Below, piece by piece: positions 26,299 to 34,814 of a stretch of DNA of 64,000 nucleotides. The DNA comes from Polaribacter sp. MED152. GTDB lineage: Bacteria; Bacteroidota; Bacteroidia; Flavobacteriales; Flavobacteriaceae. Made by a program: the position numbers and the translations under genes. A model generated the notes under the pieces. The model saw nothing but the letters and a program-made list of their open reading frames with translations, had not been told where the DNA came from and did not search any database. Position 1 is the first letter of the stretch; every line of letters starts with the position of its first letter. The stretch lies in the NCBI RefSeq assembly GCF_000152945.2, contig NC_020830.1, forward strand, positions 1,684,501-1,748,500. Direction: 5' to 3'.

Positions 26299-28044
26299 TT
26301 AAAGTTGATGCAAATTTAAACCATTTTCAATAAGGCTAGTGTAACTTTTGTTACTTTTTAGTGATTGTAGCGTCTCTAAAATTGAACTTTTTATGGCATA
26401 ATTATTAGCTAAAGCCAACTCATAAAGTTCTAAATGCAAGAGCCAATCATTAGGATAATTATTTTTTAAATCAGTATAAATAGCAGTTATTTTTTCTTCG
26501 GAAACTGTTGCTTCTTCACGCATTTTTCTAACTGATGAATAAAGAGTATACAACTGTTTTTCAGCATTTGTATAAACAATTTTATGCGTTTTTGTTTCTG
26601 AAACTTTGCCCAAACCATCATAAGAATCTACATCTGCAGGCCCTGCATAAGCAGATACAATTGAAGAACCAACAGCCATATCATATAAACCCCATTCAGG
26701 TTTAAATAATACCTCATCTTTGTAAGTAACAGTACATTCATCAAAAGTAATTATTAGTATTTTACCTCTTAAATCTCTTGTTCCTGTAATTGCTCTACCT
26801 TTTAAAACAATACCACTTTCGAACTCTAAGGTCATGAATTCACCTTCATAAATGCCATAAGCTTTTAAATCTCTTGGACTCATGTCTTCAATAGGCAAAT
26901 TAATTCCTTTTAACTTACCTATTGGGCTACCAAATCCATTTTGATGTACAGCTGTACCATGCCCAATTAATTCTTTATCTCTATTAGCCAAAGCTGTTGC
27001 TCCCTTTGTTTGAAAGTAAGCTACTTTATTGTTTTTAAATTGAATAACTTTATCAAAAACACCCGAAATTTGAATACCAGTAGTTAATTCAATCGTTCCT
27101 AAATTTTGTGAATCTATTAATTTTTGCACACCATTTAAGCCTCCTTTTCTCAGAGCCATTGTATTTGCAAATTCGTCTAAAACTAAACTTAAATAAGCAA
27201 AATCTGGAGTTACAAATAATTGTGGTTGTGGTTTTGTAATATCAAAATTTTTAGTGGCAGCTTCTATAGAATATTTTACCTTTTTAACTTTGTCTTGCAT
27301 GCACCAAGCACTTTCACCTATAGATGATAATAAACCTGCTCCATAAATTTTTGGATTCTCTAAAGTGCCAATCAAACCATATTCTACTGTCCACCAATGT
27401 AAATTTCGAATCATAGCCATTTCAGACAATTCACCCATATTGTCTTGCAGCCAAGCTACTTTTTCTTCAGCCTCTTGAATTTGTTTCTCTGTAGAGTTTG
27501 GATTCTCTTTTAAAATAGATAAAAGTCGAATAGCTTCGTACATTTCGTGATCTTTAGCAGATGAAATGGCTTTACTACCAATTTCTCCAAAACGTCTTAA
27601 ATACTCAGAATACTCTGGGTTTGCAATAATTGGTGCATGACCTGCAGCTTCGTGAATAATATCTGGTGCAGGTGTGTATTCTATGTGGTTTATGGTTCGC
27701 ATATCTGATGCAATCACTAAAACATTGTAAGCTTGAAACTCCATAAACGCATTTGGTGGTATAAAACCATCTACAGAAACAGCTGCCCAGCCAATTTCTT
27801 TTAAGATTCTGTTCATACCTTCCATTCTAGGAATGATTTCTGTTGAAATACCTGTTTTTTCTAAACCTGGAATGTAAGATCTGTGAGCTACTTTACTTAA
27901 ATAATCTACATTCATGCGCATTACATACCTCCAAACTGCTTGGTTTTGTGGTGTGTATTCCTCATAAGGTTGCTTAACAACAAACTTGTGTAAATGTTTT
28001 GGTAACTTCTTAGTTACAGCATTCATTTCAAAGTGTGAATCCAT
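26299..28044 (-). CDS. Aromatic amino acid hydroxylase (phenylalanine 4-monooxygenase-like) with long C-terminal extension
   Basis: 581 residues. The pterin-dependent, iron-binding catalytic domain is at the N-terminus: PDIIHEAAGHAP (iron ligands H131 and H136) and the Glu ligand in WWTVEYGLIG (E221), with SSIGES later. Bacterial PhhA is about 260-300 residues; here about 280 further residues follow, with no recognised domain. There is no N-terminal ACT domain. It should convert phenylalanine to tyrosine using tetrahydropterin. An inverted repeat TGTAAAA-N7-TTTTACA lies 25 nt upstream of the start. ATG at 28044 is used; ATG at 28026 is also possible. Confidence 0.9.
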   Translation of the reverse strand: MDSHFEMNAVTKKLPKHLHKFVVKQPYEEYTPQNQAVWRYVMRMNVDYLSKVAHRSYIPGLEKTGISTEIIPRMEGMNRILKEIGWAAVSVDGFIPPNAFMEFQAYNVLVIASDMRTINHIEYTPAPDIIHEAAGHAPIIANPEYSEYLRRFGEIGSKAISSAKDHEMYEAIRLLSILKENPNSTEKQIQEAEEKVAWLQDNMGELSEMAMIRNLHWWTVEYGLIGTLENPKIYGAGLLSSIGESAWCMQDKVKKVKYSIEAATKNFDITKPQPQLFVTPDFAYLSLVLDEFANTMALRKGGLNGVQKLIDSQNLGTIELTTGIQISGVFDKVIQFKNNKVAYFQTKGATALANRDKELIGHGTAVHQNGFGSPIGKLKGINLPIEDMSPRDLKAYGIYEGEFMTLEFESGIVLKGRAITGTRDLRGKILIITFDECTVTYKDEVLFKPEWGLYDMAVGSSIVSAYAGPADVDSYDGLGKVSETKTHKIVYTNAEKQLYTLYSSVRKMREEATVSEEKITAIYTDLKNNYPNDWLLHLELYELALANNYAIKSSILETLQSLKSNKSYTSLIENGLNLHQL

Positions 28045-28069
28045 TAAAAAAATCTCATATAATTTACCT

Positions 28070-28090
28070 TGTAAAATTACGATTTTTACA
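28070..28090 (-). promoter_or_regulatory. TyrR-box-like inverted repeat upstream of the aromatic hydroxylase
   Basis: TGTAAAA-N7-TTTTACA is a perfect 7-bp inverted repeat 25 nt ahead of the hydroxylase ATG. The half-sites equal those of TyrR/PhhR boxes (TGTAAA-N6-TTTACA), but the spacing between TGTAAA and TTTACA is 9. The divergent region 28045-28213 otherwise shows no clear TAnnTTTG box. Confidence 0.4.
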
Positions 28091-28213
28091 ATTAATCTAT
28101 GTTTTATTTCATGTTAAAAATTGATTTGAAAACGATTGGTAAAATAAATTACGATATTACTAATTGTAACAAAATCAATAAAATACCTACATATCTATAA
28201 AAGAGATACAATT

Positions 28214-28480
28214 ATGGGTTTTGGAGGTTCTGCAGCAGCAATGATTACTAGTTTAAAAAATAACAAGAGAAATCGTGTGTCTGCTTTAGAAAAACTTAAA
28301 AACCATAAAAAAGGAAACGCAATTCAGGTTAAGTTTGATAAAAAAGCCAATAAAATTCAACTTAAACAAATTAGAGAAAAACTACAGGCAGAAAACAAGC
28401 GTAAACTAAGAAGAAATATCATTCTTTTTGTCTTGGGAATCCTTATTATCATTTACGCTATCGGTTTCGTAAAATTTTAA
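28214..28480 (+). CDS. Small membrane protein, hypothetical
   Basis: 88 residues, very basic. The N-terminal part (MGFGGSAAAMITSLKNNKRNR) is followed by a charged helix rich in Lys and Gln and a C-terminal membrane helix (NIILFVLGILIIIYAIGFV). Similar short Lys-rich proteins with this start are widespread in Flavobacteriia without known function. It is divergent from the aromatic hydroxylase and lies 46 nt ahead of gpmI. Confidence 0.7.
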   Translation: MGFGGSAAAMITSLKNNKRNRVSALEKLKNHKKGNAIQVKFDKKANKIQLKQIREKLQAENKRKLRRNIILFVLGILIIIYAIGFVKF

Positions 28481-28526
28481 GTTACTCTCTAAAATCTTTC
28501 TTATTTTTACGTTATAAATCAATAAC

Positions 28527-30044
28527 ATGAACAAGAAAGTAATCTTAATGATTCTAGATGGTTGGGGTATTACACAAGACCCAAAAGTTTCTGCCATTTA
28601 CAATGCGAACACACCTTATATTAACGCTTTATATGACAAATATCCTCATGCAGAATTAAGAACTGATGGAGAACATGTGGGTTTACCTGAAGGACAAATG
28701 GGAAATTCAGAAGTTGGACATATGAATTTAGGTGCTGGTAGAATTGTATATCAAAACTTAGCTAGAATAAACAAAGCTGTTCAAGAAAATACTTTAGGTC
28801 AAGAAAAAGTGTTGTTAGATACCTTTAAATACGCCAAAGAAAACCATAAAAATGTGCATTTATTAGGTTTAGTTTCTAATGGAGGTATTCATGCTCATAT
28901 TAATCATTTAAAAGGAATTTTAGATGTTGCCAAAGAAAATAAGGTAGATAATGTTTTTCTACATGCTTTTACAGATGGTAGAGATTGTGACCCAAAATCT
29001 GGTGCTTATTTTATAAATGATATTCAAGAATATATGGCAAATAGTACAGGGCAATTGGCTACTGTTACTGGGCGTTATTATGCCATGGATAGAGACAATA
29101 GATGGGAAAGAGTTAGTGAAGCATATCATGGAGTTGTGAATGGTACAGGTACCAAAACTACTGATGTAATTGCAACCATTAAGCAGAATTATCAAGATGG
29201 TTTAACTGATGAATTTCACAAACCAATTATTGTTACCAATGAAGATGGCACACCAAAAACAACCATTAAAGAAGGTGATGCTGTAATTTTCTTCAATTAC
29301 AGAACAGACAGAGGTAGAGAGTTAACAAATGCGCTTTCTCAAACAGATTTTCCTGAATTTAATATGAAAAAACTAGATTTATATTATACAACAATGACCT
29401 TGTATGATGAATCTTTTACCAACATTAACGTAATTTACAATAACGATAATATTAAAAACACTTTAGGTGAAGTTTTAGCCAATGCTGGTAAAAAACAAAT
29501 TAGAATTGCTGAAACAGAGAAATATCCTCATGTTACTTTCTTCTTTTCAGGTGGCCAAGAAGCACCTTTTGAAGGCGAATCTAGAATATTAAGAAATTCT
29601 CCTAAAGTAGCAACTTATGATTTAAAACCAGAAATGTCTGCTTATGAATTAAAAGATGCACTTTGCGAAGATTTAGAAAAAGGTGACGCAGATTTTGTTT
29701 GTTTAAACTTTGCAAATGGTGATATGGTTGGGCATACAGGTATTATGGAAGCTGCCATTAAAGCGTGTGAAGCTGTAGATGAATGTGCGAAAGCCGTTAT
29801 TGATACTGGCTTAAAAAATGGTTATACAACCCTTTTAATTGCAGATCATGGAAACTGTGAAACTATGATGAATCCTGATGGATCACCTCATACAGCACAT
29901 ACCACAAATCCAGTTCCTTTTATTCTAATAGACGATGAAATTAAATCGATAAAAAGTGGTATTTTAGGTGATGTTGCACCTACTATTTTAGAATTAATTG
30001 GAGTAGAACAACCAAAAGAAATGACTCAAAAATCGCTTTTATAA
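28527..30044 (+). CDS. gpmI: 2,3-bisphosphoglycerate-independent phosphoglycerate mutase
   Basis: 505 residues, normal length. It interconverts 3- and 2-phosphoglycerate in glycolysis and gluconeogenesis. Metal and catalytic motifs of the alkaline-phosphatase superfamily are present: MILDGWG, GNSEVGHMNLGAGR with the phosphorylated Ser, ALHAFTDGRDCDPKSG-type loop, NYRTDRGRE, FANGDMVGHTG and LIADHGNCE. The ATG at 28527 gives the conserved N-terminus. A lipoprotein gene follows by 2 nt. Confidence 0.97.
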   Translation: MNKKVILMILDGWGITQDPKVSAIYNANTPYINALYDKYPHAELRTDGEHVGLPEGQMGNSEVGHMNLGAGRIVYQNLARINKAVQENTLGQEKVLLDTFKYAKENHKNVHLLGLVSNGGIHAHINHLKGILDVAKENKVDNVFLHAFTDGRDCDPKSGAYFINDIQEYMANSTGQLATVTGRYYAMDRDNRWERVSEAYHGVVNGTGTKTTDVIATIKQNYQDGLTDEFHKPIIVTNEDGTPKTTIKEGDAVIFFNYRTDRGRELTNALSQTDFPEFNMKKLDLYYTTMTLYDESFTNINVIYNNDNIKNTLGEVLANAGKKQIRIAETEKYPHVTFFFSGGQEAPFEGESRILRNSPKVATYDLKPEMSAYELKDALCEDLEKGDADFVCLNFANGDMVGHTGIMEAAIKACEAVDECAKAVIDTGLKNGYTTLLIADHGNCETMMNPDGSPHTAHTTNPVPFILIDDEIKSIKSGILGDVAPTILELIGVEQPKEMTQKSLL

Positions 30045-30046
30045 CT

Positions 30047-30658
30047 ATGAAAAACATATCAATACTATTTTTTACAATACTACTTTCTGCATGTAATGCA
30101 AATAAAACTGCAGTTGAGAACAATACAGAAATTGAAGAAAAAATTGAAGTTGTAGAAGTTAAGGAGGTTGTTAGACAAAAAGCACCAGCAGCAAATGCTA
30201 CAAAAAATGATAGAGATTATTTAATTGGTATTGCAAACAGAGAAATGTTTAATGAGAACTCTTACAACTACTGGTTTAATGATAGGTACAAAGAGTACAA
30301 TACAGACAAAGAATTAATAGCAAAGTTAAAACCAATTATTAACGATTTTACCATTAAAGGTTTTATGGGTACTTGGTGTGGAGATAGTAAAAGAGAAACA
30401 CCTCGTTTTTATAAAATTTTAGATGAAACAGACTTTGATCAAGAATATTTTGAACTAATAACTGTTGGCCGAAACAAAAAAACACCAAACAATTTACAAG
30501 AAGGTTTTAATATTATAAGAGTACCTACTTTTATTTTTTATAAAGATGGTAAAGAAGTTGGGCGTTTTGTAGAGTACCCTAGAGAATCTTTAGAAAAAGA
30601 TATTCTAAAAATTCTTACAGGAGAACCTTACAAACACTCTTATGATAGAAGTAAATAA
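30047..30658 (+). CDS. Thioredoxin-like lipoprotein
   Basis: 203 residues with a lipoprotein signal (ILFFTILLSAC, Cys16). An acidic Val/Glu-rich linker leads to a thioredoxin-like domain: GFMGTWCGDSKRETPRF, then the cis-Pro region RVPTFIFYKDGKEVGR. The active site is CGDS, so the second Cys of the usual CxxC is Ser; disulfide exchange by the normal mechanism is unlikely and a reductase role with one Cys is more plausible. It starts 2 nt after gpmI. Confidence 0.85.
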   Translation: MKNISILFFTILLSACNANKTAVENNTEIEEKIEVVEVKEVVRQKAPAANATKNDRDYLIGIANREMFNENSYNYWFNDRYKEYNTDKELIAKLKPIINDFTIKGFMGTWCGDSKRETPRFYKILDETDFDQEYFELITVGRNKKTPNNLQEGFNIIRVPTFIFYKDGKEVGRFVEYPRESLEKDILKILTGEPYKHSYDRSK

Positions 30659-30707
30659 ACAGTACTACTCTTAAGTACTAAGCATCCAAAAATCCTAATA
30701 ATTGTAG

Positions 30708-30715
30708 TAACTTTG
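30708..30715 (+). promoter_or_regulatory. -7 box upstream of map
   Basis: TAACTTTG matches TAnnTTTG and sits 18 nt ahead of the ATG at 30734. It overlaps a TTG at 30713 that would otherwise extend the gene by seven codons, so it decides against that start. No clear -33 TTG is seen. Confidence 0.4.
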
Positions 30716-30733
30716 CGTTTCAATTTTTTTAAG

Positions 30734-31543
30734 ATGATTAAGATTAAAACCAGAGAAGAAATAGAAATTATGCGCGAAAGTGCGTTAGTCGTTTCTAGAA
30801 CATTAGGTATGCTTGCTAAAGAAGTTAAACCTGGTGTATCTACTTTATTTTTAGATAAACTTGCAGAAGATTTTATAAGAGAACAAGGTGCTATTCCTGG
30901 ATTTTTAGGTTTGTACGATTTTCCAAACACACTATGCATGAGTCCAAACTCGCAAGTAGTTCACGGTTTTCCTACAAAAGAGCCTTTAAAAGAAGGTGAT
31001 ATTATCTCAATTGATTGTGGTGCTTTAAAAAATGATTTTTATGGTGATCACGCTTACACTTTTGCTGTAGGTGAAATTGATGCAGATACTAAAAAACTTT
31101 TAGATGTAACCAGAGAAAGTTTATATGTTGGTATTAGAGAATTTAAAGCAGGGAACAGAGTTGGTGATGTTGGTTTTGCTATTCAAAATTTTACTGAAAA
31201 GCATGGTTATGGAGTGGTTAGAGAACTTGTTGGTCATGGTTTAGGACGAAAAATGCATGAAGATCCAGAAATGCCAAATTATGGTAAAAGAGGAAGAGGT
31301 AAAAAGTTTACAGAAGGTATGGTTGTAGCCATTGAACCTATGATAAATATGGGAACTCAAAAAATTAGACAACACTCAGATGGTTGGACAATTACTACCT
31401 TAGACAATAAACCATCTGCTCATTTTGAGCACGATGTTGCTATAGTTAATGGTAAACCAGAGCTATTGTCTACTTTCAAATATGTACATGAAGCTTTAGG
31501 TATAGAAACTAACGAAGAAGATGAATTTAGACAAAATTTATAA
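30734..31543 (+). CDS. map: Methionine aminopeptidase, type I
   Basis: 269 residues from ATG 30734 (MIKIKTREEIEIMRES). It removes the N-terminal Met of new proteins. The pita-bread fold metal ligands are visible: SIDCGALKNDFYGDHAYTF (two Asp), GHGLGRKMHEDP (His), the Glu of VAIEPMINMG and the Glu of AHFEHDVAI. Type I is the standard bacterial form. The following methyltransferase gene starts with the base after its stop. Confidence 0.96.
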   Translation: MIKIKTREEIEIMRESALVVSRTLGMLAKEVKPGVSTLFLDKLAEDFIREQGAIPGFLGLYDFPNTLCMSPNSQVVHGFPTKEPLKEGDIISIDCGALKNDFYGDHAYTFAVGEIDADTKKLLDVTRESLYVGIREFKAGNRVGDVGFAIQNFTEKHGYGVVRELVGHGLGRKMHEDPEMPNYGKRGRGKKFTEGMVVAIEPMINMGTQKIRQHSDGWTITTLDNKPSAHFEHDVAIVNGKPELLSTFKYVHEALGIETNEEDEFRQNL

Positions 31544-32314
31544 GTGTCTTTTTTCAAATCCATATTAAATACCATACCAAGACCTTTTTTAATAAAAGCA
31601 AGTTATGTAGTTAGACCTCTAATTGGTTTGTATTTGAAGGGCGATAAGTTTACAGACCCAATAGATGGTAAATCTTTTCGCAAATTTTTACCTTATGGTT
31701 ATGGTAAACAACGCGAAAATGCACTTTCTCCCTCTACATTATCTTTAGAAAGACATAGATTAATGTGGCTATTTTTAAAGGATGAAACTAAGTTTTTCAA
31801 ATCAAAAGAAAAGCTAAAAGTTTTACATATAGCACCTGAACAATGCTTCTTAGACATTTTCAGAAATCAAGATAATTTAGAGTACATCACATCAGATTTA
31901 GAAAGCCCTATTGCAGATGTTAAGGCAGATATTTGCGATTTACCTTTTAAGGATAATGAGTTTGATGTTGTTTTTTGTAATCATGTCTTAGAACATATAC
32001 CTGATGATACAAAAGCAATGCAAGAATTGTTTCGTGTTTTAAAAAATGGTGGATTTGGAATTTTCCAAATACCTCAAGATTTAAGCAGGGCAATTACCTT
32101 TGAAGATAATTCGATTACAGATAAAAAACAACGAGCAGAAATTTTTGGGCAATATGATCATGTTCGTGTTTATGGTAGAGATTATTTTAATAAGCTTAGA
32201 AAAATTGGCTTTAGGGTTGATGAGGTAGATTATACAAAAAAAATCGCTCCAGAAAAACTAGAACGATTTTGTTTAATGAAAGGAGAAATACTCCCTGTTT
32301 GTTATAAAAACTAA
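31544..32314 (+). CDS. Class I SAM-dependent methyltransferase
   Basis: 256 residues with a Methyltransf_11-type domain: LKVLHIAPEQ (motif I is divergent, HIAPE in place of the usual GxGxG), ADICDLPFKDNEFDVVFCNHVLEHI (motifs II-III) and RVLKNGGFGIFQIP. The start is a GTG directly after the map stop (TAAGTG), so it is translated by coupling. The substrate is unknown. The N-terminal 50 residues carry a hydrophobic patch that may associate with the membrane. Confidence 0.85.
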   Translation: MSFFKSILNTIPRPFLIKASYVVRPLIGLYLKGDKFTDPIDGKSFRKFLPYGYGKQRENALSPSTLSLERHRLMWLFLKDETKFFKSKEKLKVLHIAPEQCFLDIFRNQDNLEYITSDLESPIADVKADICDLPFKDNEFDVVFCNHVLEHIPDDTKAMQELFRVLKNGGFGIFQIPQDLSRAITFEDNSITDKKQRAEIFGQYDHVRVYGRDYFNKLRKIGFRVDEVDYTKKIAPEKLERFCLMKGEILPVCYKN

Positions 32315-33634
32315 TTATTTACCTGAATTTTGTCTTAGAAAATCTGCCATTTTTGGCAACTTCTCTTGGCCTTTAATAATCATATTATCTCTCAAAATCT
32401 GATACGCACCAGAATTTAATTTTCTTACTTTAGAATCTCCACCATAAACTGCAGTTTCGCTTTTGGCATCAGATACTTTTGTTCCATTTTGATTTACCCA
32501 AACAGTTTTGTTATTTTTCAATGCTTGGTATTTATTTTGATAGAAATATCCTAAGTAACCAAAATCAGAAGAAGCATCTATTAAATTACCATCAATAGAA
32601 CACAAATAGTATTGTAATTTATAATCTTCTACAGAATATAGAGGATGAACTCCACCTCCTAAATGACCTCCAAATACATACCATTCTTTATCAACCTTAA
32701 CCTCACCATCTTTGTTGTATTTATCAATTACATCTGCCTTTTTTAAATCTTTTAGTAAATCTTCTTGGTTTGCTACTCTTACAAACTTTTTTGAGCTTAC
32801 ATCATACACCAATGGCTCTTTAACGTTGTTTGGATAAGTTACAATGCGCCCATTTCCTCTTGGCAACATAACCATACCATAATTTGTAGACAAAGTACTA
32901 AAGTCAGAAACAGCTGGTAACATTGTACCTACTTTACTTGAACTGTCGTAAGCAAATATTTTTGTTGGCTTATCCTTCTTATTTTTAAAAACAAAATAAC
33001 CATCAAACTGAAGTGCATCTGCATATTTACCAGTATTTATAATCGTTTCTCCCAAATCATTAATCAACCCATAAGAACCATCAAGTTCTATTAACGCAAA
33101 ACCATTTTTATTAAACTTGTAAAGGCTATCTACTTTAATTGCTAAGCTTTCAGATTGTTTAGACCAAGTTGCTTTTAAAGAATCTATTCTTCTAATTTCT
33201 TTCTCTTTTCGAAGTTTTTCTTCATTTTCAGCCTTAATTTCATTAGAAACTTCTTCAATAGTTTCTCTAATTAAAACGTATTCTTCTGTATTCTCAATAT
33301 ATTCTTCAGAACCTTTGTTCTTTGCTAAAAGAAAATACTGTTTCGAATAATCTTGAGCAATTTGTAAATAATTTAATTGCTCTTCTAGCGTATTTTGTTT
33401 GTGGTGTACTTCGTAATGAATTTTAGAACCTAAGTGTGCAATTTTACGATCTGTTATGGTATCTGTAAACTTCATTGCTTTATTAAAGTAAGTTAGAGCA
33501 GTTTCGTAATCAACACTCGTTTCTATAGCTTCTTTTGCTCTTTTTAAATAAACATTTGCTATTTCCTTATTTGATTGACTATAAGACACTACAAAAGATA
33601 GCAAAAAAGCTAGGGTGAATAATTTAATTTTCAT
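32315..33634 (-). CDS. Secreted protein with N-terminal helical repeats and WG-like repeats
   Basis: 439 residues from the ATG at 33634; a TTG nine bases upstream is less likely. A signal peptide (LFTLAFLLSFVVSYSQ) is followed by TPR-like helices (about 22-60), a charged coiled coil (about 115-150), and beta repeats such as GFALIELDGSYGLINDLGETI that resemble WG repeats. Function is unknown. It is convergent with the methyltransferase gene, with the stops back to back, and there is no terminator between them that I can see. Confidence 0.75.
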   Translation of the reverse strand: MKIKLFTLAFLLSFVVSYSQSNKEIANVYLKRAKEAIETSVDYETALTYFNKAMKFTDTITDRKIAHLGSKIHYEVHHKQNTLEEQLNYLQIAQDYSKQYFLLAKNKGSEEYIENTEEYVLIRETIEEVSNEIKAENEEKLRKEKEIRRIDSLKATWSKQSESLAIKVDSLYKFNKNGFALIELDGSYGLINDLGETIINTGKYADALQFDGYFVFKNKKDKPTKIFAYDSSSKVGTMLPAVSDFSTLSTNYGMVMLPRGNGRIVTYPNNVKEPLVYDVSSKKFVRVANQEDLLKDLKKADVIDKYNKDGEVKVDKEWYVFGGHLGGGVHPLYSVEDYKLQYYLCSIDGNLIDASSDFGYLGYFYQNKYQALKNNKTVWVNQNGTKVSDAKSETAVYGGDSKVRKLNSGAYQILRDNMIIKGQEKLPKMADFLRQNSGK

Positions 33635-33716
33635 GGCGTTCAATTAATTTATGTAATTATTTTTTTGGTATGAGCAAGATAGTAAAAATAACAAACTAAA
33701 AATGAACAAAATATAC

Positions 33717-34703
33717 CTAATTGTGGGTATTTGTAGAGTATTCATTCAAATTTCCATCTTTGTCAGAAAATAGTAAAATAACCTCTATATTTTTATAATC
33801 TTCTAAAAAAGCTTTGGTCTTTTCTAAACCCATTGCCATAAAAGCAGTTGCATAAGCATCTACGTCTGCACAATCTAAAGGTGCAATTACAGAAGCACTT
33901 AACAAATTACTTTCGGTTGCTAAACCTGTTTTTGGGTTTATGGTGTGCACGTATTTTTTACCATCGTCTGTAACTTTAAACTTTCTGTAATTACCAGAAG
34001 TGGCCATAGATTTCCCTGAAAGGTTTATAGTTTTATAACCTGTATTTACATCTACAGGATTCACCAACTGTATTAACCATGGTTTACCATTCTTCTTGAC
34101 ACCTTCTGCTCTTATTTCTCCACCAATTTCAACCATATAATTTTTGATGTTTTTAGATTCTAAAAATCTTGCAATAACATCTATTCCAAAACCTTTTGCT
34201 ATAGAATTAAAATCTAAATAAACTTTAGGGTCGTCTTTAACAATTACTTGATTTTTAAGACTAACCTTATCTAAACCAACGTATTTAAGTTCTTCATTTA
34301 TGACCTCTTCAGTAATATCTAACAATTCTTTTTCTGGGCCAAAACCGTAGACATTTACTAAATTACCTACAGTTGGGTCAAAAAAGCCATCTGTTTGCTT
34401 ATAAATGATTTTAGATTTTTCTAAAACTTCCTTAAAAATAGCATCTACTTTAACATTTTTTTCACCTCTGTTAATTCTTGAAATATCAGAATCTGGAATG
34501 TAAGTAGAAACTGAATTATTCACTACCTCAAACAAACTATCTATCTCTTTTTGATAGTTTTTATCTGCCTCTAAATAGGTGATTTTATAGGTGGTACCAA
34601 AGACACCTCCTTTTAAGGTATAGTCTTTTTTTTCTACATTTTTAGCGCAAGAAACAAGCAGAAATAAAACCAAAAAACGACTTAATACAATTCGAAATGA
34701 CAT
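33717..34703 (-). CDS. apbE: FAD:protein FMN transferase
   Basis: 328 residues from ATG 34703, giving a lipoprotein signal VLSRFLVLFLLVSC (Cys19). ApbE attaches FMN covalently to a Thr of NqrB/NqrC/RnfG-like proteins in the membrane or periplasm. Family motifs: YKITYLE, VSTYIPDSDISRINRGE, GFFDPTVG, LDFNSIAKGFGID, MVEIGGEIRAEG, and HTINPKTG with metal-binding residues, DADAYATAFMAMG-like (DVDAYATAFMAMG). A TATTTTTG box at 34728-34721 falls inside a longer frame and favours this start. It is divergent from the OmpA gene. Confidence 0.95.
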   Translation of the reverse strand: MSFRIVLSRFLVLFLLVSCAKNVEKKDYTLKGGVFGTTYKITYLEADKNYQKEIDSLFEVVNNSVSTYIPDSDISRINRGEKNVKVDAIFKEVLEKSKIIYKQTDGFFDPTVGNLVNVYGFGPEKELLDITEEVINEELKYVGLDKVSLKNQVIVKDDPKVYLDFNSIAKGFGIDVIARFLESKNIKNYMVEIGGEIRAEGVKKNGKPWLIQLVNPVDVNTGYKTINLSGKSMATSGNYRKFKVTDDGKKYVHTINPKTGLATESNLLSASVIAPLDCADVDAYATAFMAMGLEKTKAFLEDYKNIEVILLFSDKDGNLNEYSTNTHN

Positions 34704-34720
34704 AGATAAAAATTTAGAAA

Positions 34721-34728
34721 CAAAAATA
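34721..34728 (-). promoter_or_regulatory. -7 box for apbE
   Basis: Minus strand TATTTTTG matches TAnnTTTG, 17 nt ahead of the ATG at 34703. It lies inside the longer in-frame extension, supporting the shorter start that gives a lipoprotein signal. No clear -33 element. Confidence 0.35.
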
Positions 34729-34784
34729 GGATATAAAATTTTCATAAAATACATGCATTGTTACTATTTATTTAACGATTTTGT

Positions 34785-34792
34785 TAAATTTG
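34785..34792 (+). promoter_or_regulatory. -7 box for the OmpA-family gene
   Basis: TAAATTTG, exact TAnnTTTG match, 22 nt ahead of the ATG at 34815. The nearest upstream TTG (34758-34760) is 24 nt away, longer than the usual 17-21, so the -33 element is uncertain. Confidence 0.4.
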
Positions 34793-34814
34793 TCTGAGAA
34801 TATATAATTTATAA

